This document shows positions 55,782 to 64,000 of a DNA stretch of 64,000 nucleotides, piece after piece. Source of the stretch: Immersiella caudata. Its lineage: Eukaryota; Ascomycota; Sordariomycetes; Sordariales; Lasiosphaeriaceae. Location of the stretch: the NCBI GenBank assembly GCA_030512335.1, contig JAULSU010000007.1, forward strand, positions 1,302,001 to 1,366,000, written 5' to 3'. The translations under genes and the position numbers were made by a program. Position 1 is the first letter of the stretch; every line of letters starts with the position of its first letter. Below the pieces are notes generated by a model, which searched no databases, was not told where the DNA came from, and was given only the letters and a program-made list of their open reading frames with translations.

Positions 55782-57542
55782 ATGGAGAAAAGGCTCAACG
55801 CAGAAACTCCACGCAGACAGGGAACTCTCGACACCACGATGACCCAGTGTCCCCCGTCAGCGCAAAAACGCCCAAATTACGAGCAGTATGAAGCCTATAT
55901 CAGGGCTTGTTTCTCTCGCTGGCCTGCATCAGCTGGATTTTACCAGGGCTTGATCAATCACCTGCAAACAGCGTCGAGCGCTGGGTGGTCGCAACTGCAG
56001 AAGCCAAGAACGTATCCGTTGGGAAGCATTGCAGGCAGGAGCGACCAGAGCGACACGAGCAGCGCACACGAAACCACTTCTCTTCGCAGTAAAAGCTCAA
56101 TTTCCTCCTCGAGCTGTTCTTTGTCCTCTCCAACACCTTCAGCAAAAACGGAACAAGCCCGTCTCAGGCAACAGCCCCATATCACGGTCGTCGAGGGGTT
56201 TCTAGCCCCTGAGACCATTGGCATTCTCGGCGAGTGGTACCAAACGCGACCGGAGTTCTTCATCGACCACCTTGCACCCAGCGAAAGCTGCGGCTACGGA
56301 TCCGAACAAAATGCGCAAGCAGGGCGATGCGAGCTCCCGCTTCTCCCATCCCAACGAGACAACATCATCCACGTTCGGTTCTTCTCTCAGCTGAAGTTAC
56401 CGAGCAAGGGGTGGAAGCCCCAATCTGCACTGGCGCAAGCTCTCTCTGCTTCCCCAGCAGGTCAACTCGGTCAACAGCGCGAGCAATCGGAAAGAAGGCG
56501 TCAAAAATACGAGCAGCAGCTGTCCAACTGTCGGCGGTACGGTGTCACTCGATTCAGGGCGCTGCATGTACACAATGAGCAGTGTCTGACGGTGGAGCAA
56601 ATCGTTTCTTTCACTGTGAGAAGGGAAAGCGACAGAGTCTGGCATGGTAAGAACCCCCATTACGCAGAGGGAGAACGATGCAAGTCTAACTGGCACACTA
56701 CAACAGGGCTGTTTCTCCTCGATGGCGGAAGGGATTGCCACCACATCGATCTCCCTTGGGCAGAACAAATCGAGACCGGAGCTGATCCCGACGATCGCAA
56801 CGCGGGATTTGTCCCGATAGTTCCTTACAACATCCCCGTTTCCAACGATGAAACCGCGACTCCACAACCGAGGAGTAAACGCCATAGTCCATATCACCCT
56901 GGCGCCGACATAAGCGCCGCCGCCGCCTCTTCGGGAGTCGAAGCTCAGCTGTTGATCGAAGATCCCTTCTACATTCTCAGCTGCGTTTATCATGCAGCTG
57001 CACGGACTCGAATCCAGCTCCTCGATTTCGTCGAATCCGAAATCAGGGCATATTCGTCCGCCCGAGGGAGACAACAGGACCAAGTCCCTGAGCAGCTTCA
57101 GCTGAACGCTGATCTCATCGGACGAGTGGAACGGTTCTGTAGGGAGGACTTGGCGAACATCATCCAGCTGGGCTCGAGACAATGGCCTCGAAGTGAGCAG
57201 GCAGCCGAGCTCAACATGATCAGGGACAACCTAAGAGGCGACTACGAGCATCTCATTGAGAAATGTACCAGCATAGACCTCCGATGCGAGAGAGCTATCA
57301 GCGCACTCGTCGGCCTGGCTCAGCGAGAGGAGTCGCGTGCAGGGGTGAGGGAGTCACACAGCGTGGCCAATCTCACTATGCTAGCCGTCATTTTTATCCC
57401 ACTAAGCTACGTTTGTTCCGTATTCAGCATGAACGTCACGAGTATCATCGACGGAGTACAGATTTGGATCTGGGCGGCGGTTTCAGTCATCTCCTTGATT
57501 CTCACTTGTGTTGCGATGTGGTGGTGGAAACGCCGACATTGA
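55782..57542 (+). CDS. CorA-like membrane protein, 566 aa
   Basis: The frame is open throughout, but a clear 60-bp intron lies inside it (56647-56706: GTAAGA donor, TCTAAC branch, ACAG acceptor). Removing it joins RVWH to GLFLLDGGR, as relatives read. Exons are then 55782-56646 and 56707-57542. The start at 55782 gives MEKRLNAE; a Met at 55839 (MTQCPPSAQ) is equally possible. The body holds HITVVEGFLAPETIGILGEW, YGVTRFRALHVHNEQCLTVE and a helical region. Two C-terminal TM helices follow: VANLTMLAVIFIPLSYVCSV and IWIWAAVSVISLILTCVAMW. The loop has FSMN where CorA magnesium channels have GMN, so ion transport is doubtful. Similar proteins are very common in ascomycetes and of unknown role. Confidence 0.82.
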   Translation: MEKRLNAETPRRQGTLDTTMTQCPPSAQKRPNYEQYEAYIRACFSRWPASAGFYQGLINHLQTASSAGWSQLQKPRTYPLGSIAGRSDQSDTSSAHETTSLRSKSSISSSSCSLSSPTPSAKTEQARLRQQPHITVVEGFLAPETIGILGEWYQTRPEFFIDHLAPSESCGYGSEQNAQAGRCELPLLPSQRDNIIHVRFFSQLKLPSKGWKPQSALAQALSASPAGQLGQQREQSERRRQKYEQQLSNCRRYGVTRFRALHVHNEQCLTVEQIVSFTVRRESDRVWHGKNPHYAEGERCKSNWHTTTGLFLLDGGRDCHHIDLPWAEQIETGADPDDRNAGFVPIVPYNIPVSNDETATPQPRSKRHSPYHPGADISAAAASSGVEAQLLIEDPFYILSCVYHAAARTRIQLLDFVESEIRAYSSARGRQQDQVPEQLQLNADLIGRVERFCREDLANIIQLGSRQWPRSEQAAELNMIRDNLRGDYEHLIEKCTSIDLRCERAISALVGLAQREESRAGVRESHSVANLTMLAVIFIPLSYVCSVFSMNVTSIIDGVQIWIWAAVSVISLILTCVAMWWWKRRH

Positions 57543-57607
57543 TACCCAGGTTGAGAACCGCGGCCAGCATTTGACTTCGACTACACCCTCCAGTTACAAC
57601 TCTATGA

Positions 57608-58597
57608 TCAATAGAACCCTGCAAACCGTATCTCGATGCTTTCACGGGGTGGCCCGTCGACGATCTTGGGGTCGAATGCGGCATGGAAGGCAACTGGCGT
57701 GACGCGATGTCAGTATTTTCCCACAGTCACCAGGAAGACTAAACTAACTTGAGCGTTTCCCCAGAGAGTTGGAGTTTCGAAAGATAATCAGGTCATCTAC
57801 CTCTTGATCCGCCAGATAGTACCACTTGTGGTTGGGGCTGGGGTGCATCAACCCATTCTCCCCGACGGCTCTCTCATTGAGAACGTCATTGGCGACGTAG
57901 TCATTCGCAAGGTCTACGCTTTGGAAGTCGCACACGGCGAGCGGCCAGTCATTGTTTGGGCCATGGAGCACTTTCCAGATGCTACGGGGGCACGCAGTCA
58001 GTCTTCCAAACACCATACGCGAACCTGGGAAGCGACGCACTTGATCAAATCGAACTCCCTATCTTGATAGACCTCGGGCTCCCCTGGATACACTAGCGAC
58101 ATACGAAGAAAGGACCCCTGGGTTGTGAAGTCAAAGTGTGGCAGCGCAGCCGGCTGGGGAAACGTCACTGGCATGCCTGGTCGACTGGGGAACAATGGAT
58201 CGCGTTTTCGGACAGTGTGATCCAGATAGATGATGCTCCGATATTGGGGGAACCTTTTCTGTAAAACCTCCTTCATCTCTAGGCGGAACTTGTTGTAGAC
58301 CAGATCCTGGTCGTGGGCGTTGCTGGCATTGAGGCAATTGGGCCGCTTCAGGAACTCGAAGCCATTCTTTTCGAGGGAAAATGCTCCTTCCGGGAGATTG
58401 CGTGCGTCATGGACATCCTGCGGAGAGAGCTCAATGATGTGGTTGGTGGCTGTTGCTTTGGGATTGTCGGAGACGTCAAACACAGTTGCGTAAGGCTTTT
58501 CGGTCTTGTAAAGGGCGGATCGGGAAAGGTATGGGAGGTCGACATGGACCCTAGGTAAGGGGGACTCGGACATTTTTATCGTTGCTGTTTGAGCCAT
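57608..58597 (-). CDS. CmcJ/AsaB (GA4-desaturase)-like oxidoreductase, 291 aa
   Basis: Three exons (58597-58041, 57981-57749, 57693-57608) with 59- and 55-bp introns. Phases agree over 876 nt and the stop at 57608 closes the model. The start MAQTATIKMSES is preferred; MSESPLPRV nine codons on is possible. Family marks are KPYATVFDVSDNP, YRSIIYLDHTVRKRDP, ALPHFDFTTQGSFLRMSLVY (His-x-Asp), SIWKVLHGPNNDWPLAVCDF with preceding N, HKWYYLADQEVDDLIIFRN, and VAFHAAFDPKIVDGPPRESI with IAF at the joint. This is the CmcJ/AsaB family, non-heme-iron-type enzymes that oxidise or desaturate secondary metabolites. The substrate cannot be told. It ends 65 bp from the end of the CorA-like gene, tail to tail, with no obvious biosynthetic cluster around it. 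Confidence 0.85.
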
Positions 58598-59079
58598 TAT
58601 GGCGGTGTTAGAGGCTGCAAGATGATTAAGATTGTTGATGTTGCTCTTGCAGGTCAAGTCCGGGATGGAGTGCTAGAGGTTGTGGCGTCTGGCGTCTTGA
58701 CAGGAACTGCAGAATGATGTCTTTAATGCTGCTTTTCTTTAAATTTCATGACATTAATATTACTTTGCATTACACAATTATGCTGGGATGGATATACAGC
58801 TAACGGGGAGTGCCCGTTGACTACGGACTTTTCATAACCTTGCATCTGTGCATGATGCATGGGGGCTGTGGCGCATATGGAGAAGGCGGCTTCTCTCCGA
58901 CTCAACGCACCCTGCATGCACTTTCACTGCATCTGATCAAGTTCTGTGTTTTATCCGCGGTTCGGAATATTGATTCTTTTGCCTATCACACTTGAAATCA
59001 CCCCCTTTCTCCTCACCCCTTGCCCTATCAGGTGCAGAGCCGCACCCTCACTTCCAGCTGGTACTTCTCCATGGCCAAC
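58598..59079. other. Intergenic, nothing recognised
   Basis: 482 bp, AT-rich near 58730-58790; promoter side of the oxidoreductase gene. Confidence 0.4.
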
Positions 59080-59338
59080 TCACTTCAACTCCTCCTCAGG
59101 CTTCTTGTCCTCGGACTCCGGCTTCTCAGGCGGCGGGCCGTCTCCACCAGCACCTAGTACTCACCATAAGCTGGTTGTCACTCGATAGGGTTATCAGTGA
59201 AGGGAAAGGGTCTCTCGTACCGCCGCCGTTCCCAGCTGCCATGTACGGAATGATCATCCTAGCGCCCAAAGGTCCATCAACTGGCTTGTACCATTCTCTC
59301 CACGGCTGTACCAGCGTGGAGGCGCAGGGTTGTTCCAT
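59080..59338 (-). CDS. Possible small protein of unknown function
   Basis: From an ATG at 59338 the frame reads MEQPCASTLVQPWREWYKP, GPLGARMIIPYMAAGNGGG and PSLITLSSDNQLM up to a GTGAGT donor. A 40-bp intron ending CTGAG would join a charged end (KPESEDKKPEEELK) before TGA at 59080. The pieces look protein-like, but I know no relative and the intron is short. Weak. Confidence 0.25.
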
Positions 59339-60617
59339 TCTTGTGTCGGTTGGGGGTTGTCGAAGTTGGGATAGATGGACTTCGACAGGTTCGATGGCGA
59401 CGGTTGGCAGTCATCGTCTCAACACTGGCTCTTCTCAACATCCCATCTATATACCCAAGAGTCTTCCATTGGGGTGGATTGAATGTGTCAACCGAAGGTG
59501 CAGAATATGTGCGTCGGTGCATATGCTGGCCACCAACATCAGCAAACCTGAGCCCCTAGTATTCCACAATGCCTCGCGGGTTTGGTGCTCTGCACCTGTT
59601 GATTGAGAAACAATAGCCTGAACCAAATCGGGCACTGGCTGCACCACCCCCAGTGGGCGGTCTGCTCCTCCCGATGTCCATTGGCCACGAAGAGCCGCTT
59701 AGCACAAGGCTCGGCCCGTCAGGAATAGAGGCCTGACCTCGTCGCACACCCCATCCTTCTCATGCCCCCCGGCAGGCATCTGGACTGCCCTGCATGATGC
59801 AGTGCGTGAGAAATCATGCGATAAGGAGCCCCGAAGGTGTACTTCCAAGTCCTATGGACGACGAGTCTTACACAGCCGCTGGAATTCCAGGAATAACCAT
59901 CGGTGTCGACTGGACGACAAGGCAACGCGGGGGGAAAGTAATGTGTTGAATGCCACCGTCCAGCCCGTTAAGGACAGCTAGGCGTTGGGCTCCAACTGTG
60001 GTCACACAGAATGTAACACACGAGTTCTGCCTCGCTGATGGTGGTGGAGGTGTCGGTGTCAGGCTTTCATTCCCTCAGATCACTCGACGTGAGCCAATGG
60101 TGATTTTCCGCGGCTGTTGCGGCAGGATAGAAAAGAGAAACACGGCTCTGCCACCACCCCCCTATCTCACACTCCTTGTATCTCGGCGCCCTGTTCGGCA
60201 CACCAGCTCCGCAACTAGTAATGTCAGGACGTGTCTTTGACGCATGTGTCATTTCGCCCGCTTGAGCCTCACATGTGAGTCACCTCTTTGAAGTGCGATT
60301 CCAAAGGGGCGAGAAGCAGGCTCGGAGCGCGAATGAAGTTCATTGACAACAGAAGGGTGTCCAACCACAGAAAAACACATGAAAGGGGTGTGTGCAGAGA
60401 AATGCCGCACGAAATGCCTCGGACACTTTGCCCCACCTTTGGCACCCTTTTCGTCCCATATAAGTCTCCTCCATTTGGGAAAGACAAGTAGTTCCTCGGA
60501 GGATGATGTTGGGGGTTCCGAACATGGACCAATCACCGAGCCAGTACCGAAAAGGGGTGCCTCGACCCCACCCGCCAAGTCTTAACCTCTTGGGCGAAGA
60601 TCAATCTGCTGTTCATG
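59339..60617. other. 1.28-kb intergenic region, no gene
   Basis: No supported frame, RNA or repeat. 3' side of the NLR gene. Confidence 0.4.
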
Positions 60618-63600
60618 TCAGCGTGACCAGAACATCACCAAACTGTCGAAATCTTTCTCCTCTCCCGGCGGCACTTTTGCTCCAAGAATCTCACGTCTGA
60701 GCTCCTCAGCCTCATTGATTAGCTTGGTTCCCTCTGCCAAGCGTCCGGTGTCCTGGAGGACGCAGCCAAGTTTGTACTTTGTGCGCGCTCTCTCATTGCG
60801 GTACCAACTAGGCCGCGCGTTGAAGATGGTCAGGGCTTGGTTCAATAGGTCACTGCAGTGCAAGTCAGCCTGCGTTCTCGCGCCTGCAGAGTGTCCTCGA
60901 CGCGAGACTTACACCGCTCGGGCGTACTCTTTGCGGGAATGGTGATGCCACGCCACCTTGTGAAACAAATCGGCCGTTCTGTGATGCTTGTCACCAAGTG
61001 TTTGCTGGTATATCTTGAGTGCATCTGAGTGCGTTTTGGACGCGCTGTCCAAGTCTCCCTTGGCAATCTGTAGGTTTCCCAGCGGGTACATGATATACCC
61101 AGTCCTACAATAGTGATGAGCATGTGCATCGATGATGATTCCAAAGGGCTGCATGTTTCTCTCACCTGAACCCCCTATCGGGAGCGCTCTTGATAATCGG
61201 ATCAATGACTCTCTGTGCTTCGTCAAGCTTTCCCTGCCAGATCAAACAAAACGCGAGGTTTCCTCCCTAATACGCATGCCATCAGTAAACTGCCCAGGTG
61301 AAGAGAGAAACGGTGAAGAGGACAATTTGAAAGGACAGTTTCACATACATACATCCGCTGATCTGCATCCAACCCTTCAAAGGCTCTCAAGCACTTCCGG
61401 TACCATTGTTCTGCATCTTGGTAGAGTCCCATGCCATGTATCCCGTTGCCCATCCCACCAAGTCCAAAGCAGAAGCGGATGTCTGGCAACGTAATCATGC
61501 CCTGTGAGGTGGCTGCGTCGATGGCTTTGTGCTGAAGTTTGAAGTTTTCCAGTGCCAAGCTGGGCTGGTTTGTCTCTGTTGCAACAGAGGCCCTTGCACC
61601 ATATATGTCAGCCAAGATCAGCTCACAGCCATCAAGTTGAAGACAGCAGTGCTCGGCACCCGACAGCAGGTGCTCCAAGTTCTCGAAAGTTCCTCTCTCG
61701 TAGTTGTACCTACCACGCGTATTAGCCCACGAACGATAAAGGCCAAAGACGAGGCATACCAGGAAGCATTGTAAAGTAGCGCTGCAAACTCCATCGTGCC
61801 AACCAAAGGAGCCGCATCTTCCCGCTGCGAGACTTCGTAGAATCCGCACAGAGATGAAACGTGCTGTATCAGGCCACCCTGCGCAGACCATAAATCAGGT
61901 CGGTGTCGGTTCTTCCGGGGCGCAACTGGCCACACGTGATGCAAGAGACGAGACGCTTTATGAAACGCTCGTTGCCTTTCGCTTGATGACATCCTCTGGT
62001 GGCATGCCGCTTGCACTAGCCTGTGCATAGAGAGACTTTTGTTGTCGTGGCTTTGGTACAAAAGCGAGCTTTTTAAGAGCTTGCCCTTTTGTCTGATGAG
62101 TTTTTTAGGGTCAGAGACAAACGCCCAACCGCTCTCTCCCGCCTTGAAGGCCGTCTCCGCCCCGCTGCCCAGCATACCCAACTCTATCGTGTCAGGATTG
62201 AAGAAGGAGACGACGTTTAGAAGGTGCAGGGAGTCCTCCGGGAGGGTCTCAAAGTTCATGGACCACACGGTCTGAAGACTGTGAGAATATTGCCCGCCAT
62301 TGGGGTCCCGGAACAGACACCCGTCTTCAGCGGAGGCAAACAGATCCCGGTAGTCATAAGCCGCGAGAAACTCCGTAAAGGAACAGCAGTCGTTGACAAT
62401 CAGCAAAGCTGCGCTGTATATTCCAAGAGGTAGACCCCCAAGGCGATGGACAATTTGCTTGGCGGCTTCTCGATCTTCCTGTTGTCCGTCACAGGATCCG
62501 TCATCAAGGGCATTCGTGCCGGTTGAAGATGTTTCGATGCTCTGCCTACCCGTCAGTTTGATCAGCAGATCGATACCCTCACTCTGCCTCAGCGGTGGGA
62601 GGATTTGGCAACCAAACTCGACAGCAAGACTTTGGGCCCGAGTCGTAAAGAGAATGGCGCCCCGTTTGGACGCGGGCCGGAATTTGGCCAGCGATCTCCC
62701 AGGGTTATCTGCGTTATCCAGTATCAGAAGCCACGGGATGTCTGTAGCTGATTAGTGACAGTCAGAGTCACGCTGGATATGCAGACTTCCCAGTCTCCTC
62801 CAACCATTTCCTTAGCTCATCACGGGAATGGAGTTGGTCTGGCTCATTCTCATCCACAAGCCCCAACTTGACAGCAAAATTGACAAAGTCATCGAGAAGA
62901 CTTTCCGGCTTATCAGCATGGGCAAATAGCACCACTTGAAAGCAATGCATGTACTCTGCTGCGAAGCGTAGGGCTATTTGAGTCTTGCCGACGCCGCCAA
63001 GCCCGCACAAGACAAAAACGGATTGGGTATTTGATGGACCGTCTGTCTTATCGGGACGGAGAGCACTGTAGATTTGTGATAGGACGTCCTCCCTGCCCAC
63101 AAAGTTGACGTTGTTCTTGTGAGGGAGCACACTTCGGCACGGGAGCTGTAGTTGTCGCGGTCGGCGATATGGCAGCATGGTGGACAAGCCGCTGGAAGAG
63201 ATGAACTGGTCGGTGTCGAGGATTCAGAACCTACGGCTGTCAGCAACCACTTCCGCCAACCTCGTGTTCATTCAGCCATGCTGACCTTCAAGGGTGCGGT
63301 CAAAGGTTTGCGTTTCGCCGTCTTGGTACGTTCTCCCTTCCAACATCTGGACGTGGCGGTGATTGGCCAGCACCCCATTCAGCACTGCCATGATCTCTGC
63401 AAAGAGAGGGTGGCCCCTTGTTGGAAACTTGGAGATTTCGAGGTGGTCCATGTCGACCTGGAAGAACTGCTCATTGCTTGTGTTGAGTCGGGCAAGTGTC
63501 TCGGTGCAAATCTACCAAACAAAATCAGATTCAAGGCGTAGATGGAGGCCGAATAAAAGGGCTCACCACCGATGATTCGGCTGGTCCCCATCTCCGTGTA

Positions 63601-64000
63601 CGCTGCTTTGTCTTGCGGCTCTCGCAGTAGCTCCAAATGGGGAAGTCAATGCTGAGTAGCTTGAACTTGTCCATCGTGTCCCGCAGAATCCTCCACTTCT
63701 TGCGATCTCGGAAGTTTGGACTAACTTCAGGCTTGTGGAGGGGAATGCACATCTCAAGGGCTGCGCATCGGAGACAAGCCTTCTCGAACGTCGCCGGCGT
63801 GTGGTTGTGGATGCAGCCAAAGAAGAGAACTCCAATGGTGCTCTGGAGGATGGAACGGAACTCGAGGCCTTCGTTGGCAGCGATGAGGGCCTTTTGAGTC
63901 GTAGCATTAGCATTGAGGCAGGAAAACACGGAGTATGGGAGTGGGATCCGCGAGGACCAACCTGCTTGAGTACCATACCACCAAAGCTATGACAAATGAA
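60618..64000 (-). CDS. NLR: alpha/beta hydrolase (SesB-like) - NB-ARC - TPR protein, 5' end outside window
   Basis: Exons seen: 64000-63962, 63890-63567, 63511-63286, about 63190-62787, 62741-61760, 61709-61349, 61266-61166, 61104-60913 and 60852-60618 (stop). The first exons give the end of a SesB/lipase-like domain: nucleophile elbow FICHSFGGMVLKQ, then ALIAANEGLEFRSILQSTIG, and the His region FFQVDMDHLEISKFPTRGHP. The NB-ARC follows: NFVGREDVL, P-loop VLCGLGGVGKTQIALRFA, Walker B WLLILDNADN, GAILFTTRAQS, and GGLPLGI. C-terminal repeats look like TPRs (LALENFKLQHKAIDAATSQG, ASKTHSDALKIYQQTLGDKH, LNQALTIFNARPSWYRNER). This is a known fungal NLR plan for nonself recognition. The junctions 63286/63190 and 62787/62741 do not keep phase with the splice sites I can see. 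Either other introns or two frame breaks exist; the other junctions are in phase. Confidence 0.78.

Noticed and set aside
58992..59606. Plus-strand 204-codon frame
   Set aside because: No domain and composition typical of a chance frame; the minus strand has more protein-like peptides.
1..64000. CRISPR arrays, prokaryotic operons, riboswitches, Shine-Dalgarno sites
   Set aside because: None seen; the sequence is eukaryotic with spliced genes.

Overview
The window is nuclear DNA of a filamentous ascomycete (Pezizomycotina). Its genes have short GT-AG introns (about 45-100 bp) with CTRAC-like branch points. Its families are typical of these fungi: HET-domain proteins, an NB-ARC/TPR NLR, PTH11/SAT4-type rhodopsin-fold membrane proteins, CorA-like membrane proteins, a velvet-domain protein and a LaeA-like methyltransferase. 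I cannot name the species. Exon models were built by hand from splice signals, frame continuity and family resemblance. Where a model closes in frame across all exons I say so.

Layout. 0.4-9.5 kb: two HET-domain genes flanking a broken STAND-N/ubiquitin-like-domain gene and a velvet-domain ORF cut off by a stop. 9.7-20 kb: a PYROXD2-like oxidoreductase, a LaeA-like methyltransferase disrupted in several places, an L-type/methionine-type amino-acid permease, then a Baeyer-Villiger-type monooxygenase divergent from an HGGG esterase. 21.7-31 kb: two SAT4-type membrane proteins either side of a 6.7-kb gene-poor stretch holding two damaged tRNA-like sequences. 32.6-37.6 kb: a broken unknown gene and a minus-strand run of four RING-finger copies (one intact, one frameshifted, two decayed) sharing an SRWA(P) motif. 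38.4-44.3 kb: an uncharacterised tail-anchored protein and a 1315-codon gene joining a trypsin-like domain to a CorA-like membrane domain. 46-55 kb: a DUF1993 protein, a DUF1479 oxygenase divergent from an atypical zinc-cluster regulator, and a second methionine-type permease. 55.8-64 kb: a second CorA-like protein, a CmcJ/AsaB-like oxygenase, and an NLR (alpha/beta hydrolase, NB-ARC, TPR) that runs off the right edge.

Taken together, this looks like an accessory region rich in allorecognition or innate-immunity type genes (HET, ULD/STAND-N, NLR, protease-like, CorA-like, RING) mixed with metabolic genes and many decayed copies. The strongest candidates for something undescribed are the protease-CorA fusion and the local RING/SRWA(P) family. 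Several frame breaks sit in homopolymer runs, so part of the apparent decay could be assembly error. That should be settled from raw reads before calling pseudogenes.
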